64,000 nt of DNA from Streptomyces ferrugineus (GCF_015160855.1 NZ_CP063373.1:1116001-1180000), one strand, 5' to 3'. Shown: positions 24,594 to 34,107, counted from the first letter of the stretch. Program-made: numbers and translations. The notes: generated from the letters alone by a model not told the origin.

Positions 24594-24624
24594 ACTGTGG
24601 GACCTCAAGTGGACTTGAGGTCAA
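24594..24624 (-). promoter_or_regulatory. SoxR/MerR-type promoter and operator
   Basis: Read on the minus strand, TTGACC (24624-24619) and CACAGT (24599-24594) are separated by 19 bases, the elongated spacer of MerR-family promoters. The spacer carries the perfect 18-base palindrome CCTCAAGTCCACTTGAGG (24620-24603), which differs from the E. coli soxS operator CCTCAAGTTAACTTGAGG only in the two central bases. The operator begins inside the last codon region of the TetR gene and serves the SnoaL-like gene. No MerR or SoxR gene lies in the window. Confidence 0.75.
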
Positions 24625-25226
24625 GCTCGTTCCCCGCGCCCGCTCGGCGCCTCGCTCCGGAACAGCATCGCCGCCAGCGTCCGGAACACCTCTTCGGGGT
24701 CCCGGTCGCCGACCGGCCCGTCGAGGTTGTGGCTGAGCAGCAGCGTGGCGAAGCCGTGGGCCAGTGACCAGGCGGCGACGCCGGCGAGCCGGGGGTCGAT
24801 GCCGAGCTCCTCGGGGTGCACGGCGGAGACGGCGCCGCGCAGGGCGTCACCGGCGAGGGCGCGGGCCGTGGCCAGCTCGAGGTCGTCGGCGCGCAGCAGT
24901 TCGGGCGTGAACATCACCTGGAAGTGCGCGGGGTGCTCGCGCGCGAAACGGACGTAGCGCACGCCCGCGTCCCGCAGGTCCGCGGCCTCGATGAGTGCGG
25001 TCGCCAGCAGCCCGTACCCCTCGGCGGCGATCGCCGTGAGCAGCCCGGTGCGGTCCCTGAAGTGATGGGCCGGCGCCGCGTGCGAGACACCGGCACGACG
25101 GGCGAGGTCGCGCAGGCTCAGCGCGGACGGGCCGTCGGCGGCGATGGCGTCCAGCGCGGCGGTGAGGATGGCTCGGCGCAGATCGCCGTGGTGGTAGGGG
25201 CGGCGGGGGGAGGACTGCTGGGTCAT
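24621..25226 (-). CDS. TetR-family transcriptional regulator
   Basis: Regulator of 201 residues. The N-terminal helix-turn-helix (about 15-60) reads YHHGDLRRAILTAALDAIAADG, LSLRDLARRAGVSHAAPAHHF. The C-terminal ligand domain resembles the WHG type (REHPAHFQVMF). The ligand is unknown. TTGTCA, 16 bases, TACGCT and six bases precede ATG 25226, giving a likely leaderless transcript. The -35 overlaps a CAATGACAAG repeat that recurs in the promoter of the divergent gene at 25367, so it probably represses both itself and that gene. Confidence 0.9.
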   Translation of the reverse strand: MTQQSSPRRPYHHGDLRRAILTAALDAIAADGPSALSLRDLARRAGVSHAAPAHHFRDRTGLLTAIAAEGYGLLATALIEAADLRDAGVRYVRFAREHPAHFQVMFTPELLRADDLELATARALAGDALRGAVSAVHPEELGIDPRLAGVAAWSLAHGFATLLLSHNLDGPVGDRDPEEVFRTLAAMLFRSEAPSGRGERA

Positions 25227-25324
25227 GGCAGCAGCGTACGCGCGGTCTAGGCAATGACAAGTTTCCTGGATCTAGCCATTGACAAGTTCGATCGGCGTCC
25301 GGCAGTCTTGTCAGTGTCAAGTTG
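25227..25324. promoter_or_regulatory. divergent promoters with TGACAAG operator repeats
   Basis: CAATGACAAG (25252-25261), CATTGACAAG (25277-25286) and the inverted copy CTTGTCAGTG (25307-25316) lie between the TetR gene and the SCO6745-like gene. The second copy includes a consensus TTGACA (25279-25284), which with CAGTCT 18 bases on may form the plus-strand promoter. The first copy overlaps the -35 of the TetR gene. The arrangement suggests a TetR-type operator acting on both genes. Confidence 0.6.
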
Positions 25325-25366
25325 TGGGAGCGGGAGATTCGGACCGGGGAGCGGGGGAGTCGCGCC

Positions 25367-26254
25367 ATGGTGAAGAAGTACGACGGTGATCTGGGGCTCG
25401 ATCGCGTACGTCAGCTCTGGCATCTGCTGGAGCCGCTGCACGCGGTGCTGTACTACGCGCCGGAGGCCTTCGAGGAGGCGGCGGCGCTCGGCTACGCCAC
25501 TGAACAGCGCTGGCCGAGCTACTTCCCGTACCGGGCCGCGCCGCTGGGAGCGGTGGGCCCGGAGCAAGTCGCCTCCGCCTTCTACAGCTTCAGCCCGCGC
25601 ATGGTCGCCGAACACATCGACCCCGCATGGAAGAGCGCGAACCCCGAGGCCGTGCTGCGGGCCCGGACGCGCGGCATCGACCGGGCCTACCGGGCGATAC
25701 TCGGCGACCGGACGGACAGCCCCGAGCTGGCGGAAGCAGCGGCCCTCGCCCGCCGCGCGGCCGAAGCGGCGAACACCGCGGGCCGTCCCCTCGCCGCGGC
25801 CAACGCCGCCCTGGACTGGCCGCGGCCCCCGCACCTCCAGCTCTGGCACGCGGCGACGATCCTGCGCGAACACCGCGGCGACGGCCACATAGCGGCCCTG
25901 CTGGTGGCCGGCCTCGACCCGGTCGAGTCGCTCGTGTCGTTCGCCGCGATAGGCGCCGCGTCGGTTGAGCGCTTCGAGAGCCGTGGCTGGAGCGAGGAGG
26001 AATGGGCGTCCGCCCGGGAGCGGCTGACCGCACGGGGACTGGTCGACGCGGACGACGGTAAGGCCACGGAGGCCGGCCGCGAACTGCGCCGCGCGGTCGA
26101 GGAGCAGACCGACCAACTCGCCGCCGCGCCCTGGCAGTCGCTCACCCCGGCCGAGGTGGACCGTCTCGTGGCACTGCTCGGTGAGTTCTGGGTGGCGGTG
26201 CTGTCCTCCGGTCTGCTGCCGTCCGAGACGACGTTGGGGATCGGGAAGGTCTGA
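25367..26254 (+). CDS. SCO6745-family (SalK-like) protein
   Basis: Soluble protein of 295 residues of the SCO6745 family. Features: N-terminal LWHLLEPLHAVLYYAPEAFEE, then FYSFSPRMVAEHIDPAW, a middle LQLWHAATILREHRGDGHIAALL and a C-terminal helix-rich winged part (WSEEEWASARERLTARGL). Members of this family are widespread in actinomycetes; some carry the label SalK, but the biochemical role is unknown. ATG 25367 follows GGGGGAG at good spacing. The divergent TetR gene is the likely regulator. Confidence 0.82.
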   Translation: MVKKYDGDLGLDRVRQLWHLLEPLHAVLYYAPEAFEEAAALGYATEQRWPSYFPYRAAPLGAVGPEQVASAFYSFSPRMVAEHIDPAWKSANPEAVLRARTRGIDRAYRAILGDRTDSPELAEAAALARRAAEAANTAGRPLAAANAALDWPRPPHLQLWHAATILREHRGDGHIAALLVAGLDPVESLVSFAAIGAASVERFESRGWSEEEWASARERLTARGLVDADDGKATEAGRELRRAVEEQTDQLAAAPWQSLTPAEVDRLVALLGEFWVAVLSSGLLPSETTLGIGKV

Positions 26255-26363
26255 GGCCCTCTCGGCTCTCCGACTTCGCCTGGGGGCGGGTGTGGGGCAG
26301 CGTGAAGCCGTCCGCGGGAGCTGGATCTGCGCGGACGGCCTCAGTGCTCAAGGTGCTCCGGCC

Positions 26364-26546
26364 TCAAGGCTGCTCGGGCCTGTCGCGGTCCATGCCGAGT
26401 TCGCGCTCCATCCGCTGCTGCGCGTCGTCGGTCTGGCGCTCGTACTTGTCGCCCGTCTTCTCGTTGACCTTCCGCTCCGCGGTGTCGGACATGTCCCTGG
26501 CCCTGTCCTGCGCCTGGCGGTTCCTGAACCTGTCGAAGATGCCCAT
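26364..26546 (-). CDS. small antitoxin-like protein (Rv0909/MT0933 type)
   Basis: Protein of 60 residues beginning MGIFDRFRNRQAQDRARDM. The middle, ERKVNEKTGDKYERQTDDA, matches the D-x-x-T-G-x-K-Y-x-x-Q motif of the Rv0909/MT0933 antitoxin superfamily. No partner SRPBCC-type toxin is adjacent, as is frequent in Streptomyces where these small helical proteins are numerous. GGAAGGAG seven bases before ATG 26546 makes the start firm, while the frame upstream has no such signal. Confidence 0.72.
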   Translation of the reverse strand: MGIFDRFRNRQAQDRARDMSDTAERKVNEKTGDKYERQTDDAQQRMERELGMDRDRPEQP

Positions 26547-26751
26547 CCAGAGCTCCTTCCGGAGGTGATTCACGACCGAAGATACGCCCGAGTTGCGAAG
26601 TATGCGCGAATAGCCCTGTTGTGGTCTGGACCTCCGGGCGGGCCTCTTGAATGCCGCCGTGCGCCGGGTCGCTACCGTGTGCGTGACGGTGTACCAGGGA
26701 AGACCGCCAGTGCGGGGCGGAACGCGCGGCAAAGGGGAGGGGCGCGTCGTG

Positions 26752-27522
26752 ATGCGTCTGAGGGGCGGGGCGGCGAGTGCCGCGGCGATGCTCGGCATGG
26801 TGCTGGTACTGGCGGGCTGCGAGAACGTCGATCTGTCCGTGGACGACGAGTCCTCCGGCTCCGCCGTCCCGACCGCCGGCTCCGGCCGCGCCACGAGCCC
26901 GCTGGACAACCCCGACGGCACCAAACCGGGGCTCGCGGCCCTGACTTCGGACGCCGACCGGGCCGAGGGGCGGGCCCTCATAGCCAAGGTGGCGACGAAG
27001 GGCCGCGGCCCCAAGACGGGCTACGACCGCGACGAGTTCGGCTACGCCTGGATGGACTCGGCGCCGGGCGGCATCCCGTTCGCCCGCAACGGCTGCGACA
27101 CCCGCAACGACCTCCTCAAGCGCGACGGCGAGGACCTCCGCTTCCGCTCCGGCTCGGACTGCGTCGTGACCTCCATGACGTTGCGCGACCCGTACACGGG
27201 CCGGACGATCGAGTGGACCAAGTCCCGTGCCACGGCCGTGCAGATCGACCATGTGATGCCGCTGTCCTACGACTGGCAGATGGGCGCCTCCCGCTGGCCC
27301 AAGGGCAAGCGCCAGGACATCGCCAACGACCCCCTCAACCTCATACCGGTCGACGGCCCGGCCAACGGCTCCAAGGGCGACTCCGGGCCCGCGACCTGGC
27401 TGCCCCCGAACAAGCGGATCCGCTGCTCGTACGCGGTGCGGTTCGCCCAGGTGTCGCTGAAGTACGAACTGCCGGTGACGACCGCCGACAAGGAGATGAT
27501 GCTGCGCCAGTGCGGAGGGTGA
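26752..27522 (+). CDS. lipoprotein HNH nuclease (DUF1524-type)
   Basis: Protein of 256 residues with a lipoprotein signal: LGMVLVLAGC, lipidated cysteine about residue 22. The mature part carries an HNH-type nuclease site, IDHVMPLSYDW (about 165) followed by NDPLNLIPVDGPANGSKGD, with His, two Asn and Lys in the DUF1524 pattern. Two cysteines (NGCDTRND and SDCVVT) may form a disulfide. It should cut nucleic acid outside the membrane, for nutrition or defence. ATG 26752 was chosen for its position before the signal; GGGGAGGGG lies about nine bases upstream. It stands alone. Confidence 0.88.
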   Translation: MRLRGGAASAAAMLGMVLVLAGCENVDLSVDDESSGSAVPTAGSGRATSPLDNPDGTKPGLAALTSDADRAEGRALIAKVATKGRGPKTGYDRDEFGYAWMDSAPGGIPFARNGCDTRNDLLKRDGEDLRFRSGSDCVVTSMTLRDPYTGRTIEWTKSRATAVQIDHVMPLSYDWQMGASRWPKGKRQDIANDPLNLIPVDGPANGSKGDSGPATWLPPNKRIRCSYAVRFAQVSLKYELPVTTADKEMMLRQCGG

Positions 27523-27598
27523 CCCGGAGCGTGAGCGGGCCCGGTCGCGGGCCGAAAACGGCTTCCCGGCGCCACCGTCCCCGCTTACCGTTTCCGGC

Positions 27599-28342
27599 AT
27601 GGAACTGAAGGTGTCGAGCCTGGCGGACCGCCCGGAGATGCTCGGGCGGGTGCTGGGAATGGCGGACAGCTGGCCGGAGTTCGTCGTCCAGGACCCGGTC
27701 GGCAACGCCCACTACGGCCGCATCCCGCGCGAATTCCCGCAGTACGCGCTGTTCGCGGAGGACGAGCGGGGCGAGGTCGTCGCCCAGGCCTTCAGCGTGC
27801 CGTTCGCGCTCGGCGCCGAGGGACGCGGCCGGCTGCCCGCCCGGGGCTGGGACGAGGTGCTGGTGTGGGCCTTCGCCGACCTGCGGGCCGGCGTTCGCCC
27901 CGACACGGTCAGCGCCATCTCCGTCGTCATCGCCCCGCACGCACTGGGCGGCGGCCTGTCCGCCCGGATGCTCTCCGCGATGCGTGACAACGCCCGCGCC
28001 CTCGGATTCCGCGAGGTCGTCGCCCCGGTCCGCCCCAACGCCAAGCACCTCGAACCGCACACCCCCATCGAGGAGTACGCCCACCGCCTGCGCACCGACG
28101 GCCTGCCCCACGACCCATGGCTGCGCGTCCACGCCCGCGCCGGAGCCACCATCGACTCCATCGCCCCGGCCTCCATGACCGTCGCCGGCTCGCTGGAACA
28201 GTGGCGCCGCTGGACCGGGCTGCCCTTCGACACCCCGGGCGACATCGAGGTGCCCGGCGCGCTGGTGCCGGTGCGGTGCGAGCCGGAGCGGGACCACGCG
28301 GTGTACGTCGAACCCAACGTGTGGATGCGGCATCCGCTCTGA
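27599..28342 (+). CDS. GNAT-family N-acetyltransferase
   Basis: Protein of 247 residues with a GNAT-like core in the first 150 residues: SAISVVIAPHALGGGLSARMLSAM gives the acetyl-CoA-binding segment (A-x-x-L-G-G-G-L-S), followed by GFREVVAPVRPN. The C-terminal third (HDPWLRVHARAGATI) is typical of actinobacterial GNATs of unknown substrate. TACCGT lies seven bases before ATG 27599 with no ribosome-binding site, so the mRNA may be leaderless. Confidence 0.82.
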   Translation: MELKVSSLADRPEMLGRVLGMADSWPEFVVQDPVGNAHYGRIPREFPQYALFAEDERGEVVAQAFSVPFALGAEGRGRLPARGWDEVLVWAFADLRAGVRPDTVSAISVVIAPHALGGGLSARMLSAMRDNARALGFREVVAPVRPNAKHLEPHTPIEEYAHRLRTDGLPHDPWLRVHARAGATIDSIAPASMTVAGSLEQWRRWTGLPFDTPGDIEVPGALVPVRCEPERDHAVYVEPNVWMRHPL

Positions 28343-28538
28343 GCCACGCGGAAGGTGAGCCTCCGCGTGACCTGCGCCCAAGTGCGAAGTGATCAGCACG
28401 ACAACGGTTCGGTACAAGCGGTGACCGTATGTCGGTGTCGACCTATACGCTCGAAGCGACAATCGCACGACCGAGGTTGCCCCGCACCGGGCAGGGTCGG
28501 TCGACACCGTACACCCACTTCAGGCTTCAGGAGCAACC

Positions 28539-29141
28539 ATGCACGGCCACGGCTATCCGCAGCCGGTGAACCAGCCGCCGCCCACCGGGTGGCTGGTCTT
28601 CCTGCGCGTGGTCTTCGTCGTGATCTCCGTGCTGAGCTTCGGCCTGCTCATGTGGACGATGATGCTGCGCCTGGCCATCGTGACCCGCAGGGCGCTCGAC
28701 TGGTGGCTGTTCGCGGCGTCGATCGTGGTGGAGTTCCTCGGCCTGTACCTGATGGGTTCCGAGCCCGGCGAAGAGATCCACACCGCGGGCGGCTGGATCG
28801 GCCTCGCCCTCGTCCTGGGCGGCATCGTGGCCTCGGTCGCGTACTACCTCTCCGCCGACATACGCCACTTCCACCAGCTCCGCTTCCCCGGCTACCGCGC
28901 ACAGCGGCCCCCGGCCCAGGCCTACGGCTACCCGCAGCCGCAGTCGCCGTACACCGCCACGACGGCGCCGCAGTCGCCGACGCGGCAGGCGCCCACCCCG
29001 CACACCCCCATACCGCAGACACCGGCCCCGCCGCCCCCACAGCGCCCCGCGCCCGCCCGCATCGACCAGGTGCGCGCCGAACTCGACGAGCTCAGTGACT
29101 ATCTGCGCAAGCACGACGGCAACCCCGAAGGCGGAAGGTGA
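28539..29141 (+). CDS. membrane protein coupled to a Ser/Thr kinase
   Basis: Protein of 200 residues with three or four membrane segments between residues 15 and 110 (WLVFLRVVFVVISVLSFGLL and onward), then a Pro/Gln/Thr-rich tail and a final charged helix IDQVRAELDELSDYLRKHD. The family is not recognised. CAGGAG upstream supports ATG 28539. The stop overlaps the kinase start by GTGA, and the tail contains several Thr-Pro and Ser-Pro sites, so it might be a substrate or membrane partner of the kinase; that is inference. Confidence 0.8.
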   Translation: MHGHGYPQPVNQPPPTGWLVFLRVVFVVISVLSFGLLMWTMMLRLAIVTRRALDWWLFAASIVVEFLGLYLMGSEPGEEIHTAGGWIGLALVLGGIVASVAYYLSADIRHFHQLRFPGYRAQRPPAQAYGYPQPQSPYTATTAPQSPTRQAPTPHTPIPQTPAPPPPQRPAPARIDQVRAELDELSDYLRKHDGNPEGGR

Positions 29142-30673
29142 CCGTGGCGACAGGACGCCTTGTCGCCGGCCGCTATGAACTGTCCACGCTCATCGGACAG
29201 GGCGGCATGGGACAGGTCTGGACGGCGTACGACCAACGGCTCGACCGGCGCGTCGCGGTGAAGCTGCTGCGCCCCGACAAGGTGGCCGGGCAGGAGGCGG
29301 ACGAGCTGCGCCGCCGCTTCGAGCGCGAGTGCCGGGTGACCGCACAGGTCGACCACCCCGGGCTGGTCACGGTGCACGACGCGGGCAGCGAGGGCGAGGA
29401 GTTGTTCCTCGTCATGCAGTACGTCGACGGCGTCGACCTCTCCGCGCATCTCGCCGAGCACGGCCCCTACCCCTGGCAGTGGGCGGTCGCGGTCGCCGCG
29501 CAACTGTGCGCCGTGCTGAGCGCCGTGCACGCCGTGCCGATCGTCCACCGCGACCTCAAGCCGCGCAACGTGATGGTGAAGCAGGACGGCACGGTCACCG
29601 TCCTCGACCTCGGCGTCGCCTCCGTCATGGACGCCGACACCACCCGCCTCACCCACACCGGCACCCCCATCGGCTCACCCGCCTACATGGCCCCCGAGCA
29701 GGCCATGGGCGGCGCGGTCGGCCCGTACACCGACCTGTACGCGCTCGGTGTGGTGCTGCACGAACTGCTCAGTGGAGACGTGCCGTTCTCCGGCTCCACC
29801 GCGCTCGGCGTGCTGCACCGGCATCTGTACGAGCCGCCGCAGCCCGTGCGCCGGATCCGCCCCGAGGTCCCCGAGGCACTCGAAGCCCTGGTCCTGCGCC
29901 TGCTCGCGAAGGACCCGCAGCACCGCCCCGCCTCCGCGCAGGAGACGTACGACGGCCTGGAGGCGCTCCTGCCCGCCCGCGGGACGCCCACCGGAGCGCC
30001 CCTCGACCCCACCCGCCCCTTCCTGCGCCCGCACGCCCCCTGGCCGGACCGCGCACGCACCCCCGCCCCCCAGCCCACGCCCGCCACCCCCATCACCCCC
30101 GACACCGACAAGCCGGACGTCGCCCGCGCCGTCGACGAGGTCAAGCGCCTCCTCGGCGAGGGCCGTATCACCCAGGCCGTCGACATCCTCGGCTCGATCC
30201 TGCCCACCGCGGCCGAACAGCACGGCGAGCACTCCCCGGTCGTGCGCACCCTGCGCAAGCAGTACGCCGCCACCCTCATGGACGACGGCCAGTACCGGCG
30301 CGCGCTGCCCGAACTGCGCCGCCTCGCCGACGAACGTGCCGCCGAGGCCGGCCAGGCCGACCCGCAGGCCCTGCGCTTCCGCTTCGACGTCGCCCAGTGC
30401 CTGGAACAGCTCGGCCAGCCGGGCGCCGCACTCACCGAGTACCGCGCGCTGCTGCCGTACTACGAGAACCAGTACGTCTCCGGCAACCCCGAGCTCGCCC
30501 ACGACGTACGCCGCCGCATCGGCCACCTCCTGCTCGCCCTGGGCGACCGCCCCGCCGCCCACGACACCCTGGCCCGGCTGCTGATCGACGTGGAGCGCCT
30601 GCACGGCCCGGGCCACCCGGTCGCGGCGGAGGTACGGCGCACCCTGCAATGGCTGGGGCAGGTGCGCGGCTAG
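29138..30673 (+). CDS. PknB-type Ser/Thr protein kinase with TPR-like C-terminus
   Basis: Protein of 511 residues. The kinase domain spans about 10-275: glycine loop LIGQGGMGQVW, VAVKLL lysine, catalytic loop VHRDLKPRNVM and a DLG in place of DFG (LDLGVAS), then GSPAYMAPEQ. A Pro-rich linker (275-325) precedes a C-terminal helical region of tetratricopeptide-like pairs (about 325-510: VRTLRKQYAATLMDDGQYRRALPELRRLADE). No transmembrane segment is evident, unlike PknB itself. GTG 29138 overlaps the membrane-protein gene by four bases, implying translational coupling and perhaps membrane recruitment through it. Confidence 0.92.
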   Translation: MTVATGRLVAGRYELSTLIGQGGMGQVWTAYDQRLDRRVAVKLLRPDKVAGQEADELRRRFERECRVTAQVDHPGLVTVHDAGSEGEELFLVMQYVDGVDLSAHLAEHGPYPWQWAVAVAAQLCAVLSAVHAVPIVHRDLKPRNVMVKQDGTVTVLDLGVASVMDADTTRLTHTGTPIGSPAYMAPEQAMGGAVGPYTDLYALGVVLHELLSGDVPFSGSTALGVLHRHLYEPPQPVRRIRPEVPEALEALVLRLLAKDPQHRPASAQETYDGLEALLPARGTPTGAPLDPTRPFLRPHAPWPDRARTPAPQPTPATPITPDTDKPDVARAVDEVKRLLGEGRITQAVDILGSILPTAAEQHGEHSPVVRTLRKQYAATLMDDGQYRRALPELRRLADERAAEAGQADPQALRFRFDVAQCLEQLGQPGAALTEYRALLPYYENQYVSGNPELAHDVRRRIGHLLLALGDRPAAHDTLARLLIDVERLHGPGHPVAAEVRRTLQWLGQVRG

Positions 30674-30782
30674 TCGCCCGACCGTCCCAGGTACGGGGGC
30701 GGTGACGGCCACCGGTCGGCGACCCCGCCGAGCGGGTGGTGCCGCGGTGCCCGAAGTCCTGGCGAATCGTTGGTCGAATGGG

Positions 30783-30811
30783 TTGGCCAGAGCTTGCCCA
30801 CTGCCTACCAT
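30783..30811 (+). promoter_or_regulatory. promoter of the SurA-like lipoprotein gene
   Basis: TTGGCC (30783-30788), a 17-base spacer and TACCAT (30806-30811) lie about 55 bases before the TTG start at 30867. It is the best candidate in the 193-base gap after the kinase gene. Confidence 0.45.
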
Positions 30812-30866
30812 CGATCACCGCAAGACTTTGTGCACCGTCGCACAAGCTCTCCAACGGGAGGTCTCC

Positions 30867-31511
30867 TTGCACCGCCGCCGTCGTACCGCGCTCCTTCTCT
30901 CCGCCGCGATCGTCGCGGCCCCCCTGCTGACCGCCTGCGGAAGTGACGCGCACCCCGGTGCGGCGGCCGTCGTCGGCGGCCAGCGGATCACCGTCGCGCA
31001 GCTGGAGAACAGGGTGAGCGAGGTACGCGCGGCCCAGCGCGAGGCCGTACCCGACGAGGCCGCGTACGCACAGGTCGTCGCCAAGTCCGGCAGCCTCCCG
31101 CGCGACGTCCTGCACAACATGGTCCTCGACGAGGTGCTGCACCAGGCCGCCCAGGACGCGGGCGTCACCGTCACCCGCAAGGAGATCCAGAAGATGCGCG
31201 GCGACCTGGAGAGCCAGGTCGGCGGCGCCAAGGCCCTGGAGACCGCCTGGCTCCAGCAGTACGGCGTCCCGCCGCAGCGCCTCGGCGAGAACCTCCGCCT
31301 CCAGCTCGAGGCCCAGAAGCTCGCCACGGCCCTCGGCACCGACACCGGCAAGCCCGCCTTCTGGAACGCCATGTCCGCGGCGTCCAAGAAGCTCGGCATC
31401 GAGCTCAACCCGCGCTACGGCACCTGGGACGTCCAGAAGAGCAGCCGGGCGGACGCGAAGACGCCGTGGGTGCGTGAGGTGACGGCGGCAGGCACCCAGC
31501 AGACCATGTGA
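30867..31511 (+). CDS. SurA N-terminal-domain lipoprotein
   Basis: Protein of 214 residues with a lipoprotein signal (RRRTALLLSAAIVAAPLLTAC, cysteine about residue 23). The mature part begins AAAVVGGQRITVAQLENRV, the standard opening of SurA/PrsA-type chaperones. It contains the helical SurA_N domain but no parvulin isomerase domain, so it is probably a chaperone without isomerase activity, acting outside the membrane. TTG 30867 was chosen because GGGAGG lies five bases upstream and the signal peptide starts there; the frame is open further left without support. mazG follows after 52 bases. Confidence 0.85.
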   Translation: MHRRRRTALLLSAAIVAAPLLTACGSDAHPGAAAVVGGQRITVAQLENRVSEVRAAQREAVPDEAAYAQVVAKSGSLPRDVLHNMVLDEVLHQAAQDAGVTVTRKEIQKMRGDLESQVGGAKALETAWLQQYGVPPQRLGENLRLQLEAQKLATALGTDTGKPAFWNAMSAASKKLGIELNPRYGTWDVQKSSRADAKTPWVREVTAAGTQQTM

Positions 31512-31563
31512 CGGCCTGTGGATAACTCAGGGGGTCGTCGGTCGCTTGGGTTACGTTCGGATC

Positions 31564-32544
31564 GTGAACGCAACCAGTCCCGAAGCCGCCGCCCCCGGGC
31601 GCATCGTCCTGCTCACCACCAGCCACCGTGTCGCCCCCGGCCTGCTGTCCTGGCCCGCATGGCAGGCCCTGCGCTCCGCCGACCGCGTGCTGTGCGCGGA
31701 CGGCGCCCATCCGCAGCTGCCGTATCTGCGCGAGGCCGGGACAGCGGTCGACGAGGCGGCCCCGACCGCGCAGGAGCTGATCGACGCCTGCGCCGGCGGC
31801 CGCACGGTCGTGGTCGTGGCGACCGGCGAGGGCGAGCCCGCGCTCACCGACGGCCTCGCCCGCCTCGCGGGCACCGGCCGCATCCCCATGCCGGACCTGG
31901 AACTGCTGCCCGCCTCCTACGACCTGCCCGGCGCCCGCCTCCTCGACCTCGTCCAGGTCATGGACCGCATCCGCGCCGAGTGCCCGTGGTCCTCCCAGCA
32001 GACCCACAAGGGCCTGGCGAAGTACGGCATCGAGGAGGCCTACGAACTCGTCGAGGCGATCGAGGACGGCGACCGCGACGAGCTCCGCGAGGAACTGGGC
32101 GACGTCCTCCTCCAGGTCGTCTTCCACTCCCGCATAGCCGAGGAGGACCCGGACGCCCCCTTCTCCATCGACGACGTGGCCGGCGGCATCGTCACCAAGC
32201 TCATCCACCGCCACCCCCATGTCTTCGGCGACGAGACGGCGGCGACGCCGGAGGAGGTCAAGGAGCACTGGCTGCGCACCAAGGCGGTGGAGAAGCAGCG
32301 GGAGTCGGTGACGGAGGGCATCCCGCTCGGCCAGCCCGGCCTCGCCCTCGCGGCGAAGCTGGCGTCCCGGGTCCGCACGGCGGGCCTGGAGGTGCCCCTG
32401 CCGACGGGTGAGGGCCTCGGCTACGAGCTGCTCGCGATGGCGGTCCGCGCGGAGGCGGCCGGGGTCGACCCGGAGGCGGCGCTACGGGTCGCGGCACGGG
32501 CGTACCGGGACGCGGTACGCGCCGCCGAAGGGCTCGACGCCTAA
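31564..32544 (+). CDS. mazG: nucleoside triphosphate pyrophosphohydrolase MazG
   Basis: Protein of 326 residues. Residues about 130-230 form the MazG domain: GIEEAYELVEAIEDGDRDE and ELGDVLLQVVFHS give the E-x-x-E, E-x-x-D metal site that hydrolyses NTPs to NMP and pyrophosphate. A second, weaker MazG-like helical part follows (ALAAKLASRVRTAGLEVP). The first 110 residues resemble a degenerate tetrapyrrole-methylase-like domain as in YabN. It probably sanitises the nucleotide pool and affects ppGpp levels. TACGTT lies six bases before GTG 31564 and no ribosome-binding site is seen, so the mRNA is probably leaderless. Confidence 0.93.
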   Translation: MNATSPEAAAPGRIVLLTTSHRVAPGLLSWPAWQALRSADRVLCADGAHPQLPYLREAGTAVDEAAPTAQELIDACAGGRTVVVVATGEGEPALTDGLARLAGTGRIPMPDLELLPASYDLPGARLLDLVQVMDRIRAECPWSSQQTHKGLAKYGIEEAYELVEAIEDGDRDELREELGDVLLQVVFHSRIAEEDPDAPFSIDDVAGGIVTKLIHRHPHVFGDETAATPEEVKEHWLRTKAVEKQRESVTEGIPLGQPGLALAAKLASRVRTAGLEVPLPTGEGLGYELLAMAVRAEAAGVDPEAALRVAARAYRDAVRAAEGLDA

Positions 32545-32553
32545 CACCGACTC

Positions 32554-32728
32554 CGTGCCCGGCGCCCGGCATCGACTCCGTGTCCGGCGTCTGGCACCGG
32601 CTGAGTGTCCGGCGCCCGGTATCGGTTCCGTGTCCGGCGTCTGGCACCGGCTGAGTGTCCGGCGCCCGGCACCGGCTCCGTGTCCGGCGCCTGGCATCGG
32701 CTCATTGCCCGGTGCCCGGCACCGGCTC
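32554..32728. repeat. seven 25-bp tandem repeats
   Basis: Seven consecutive 25-base units, consensus CGTGTCCGGCGCCCGGCACCGGCTC, fill the space between mazG and the P450 gene. Units at 32554, 32579, 32604, 32629, 32654, 32679 and 32704 alternate between CGCCCGG and CGTCTGG forms, suggesting that a 50-base pair of units was once duplicated. Each unit contains small inverted words (CCGG, GGTGCC/GGCACC). Since 25 is not a multiple of three and no start fits, it is noncoding. Confidence 0.92.
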
Positions 32729-32781
32729 GGTGCCGCCACCGCGCACGGCGTGCGGCACCGCCCGCCCGCTACCGTCAAGGA

Positions 32782-34107
<1,326 letters not shown>

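Noticed and set aside
20247..24608. Very long minus-strand frame opposite mfd
   Set aside because: Antisense shadow of mfd; low-complexity composition and no recognisable domain except that its left end overlaps the SnoaL-like gene in another frame.
32554..32728. CRISPR array
   Set aside because: The 25-bp units are directly adjacent without unique spacers, and no cas gene is present.
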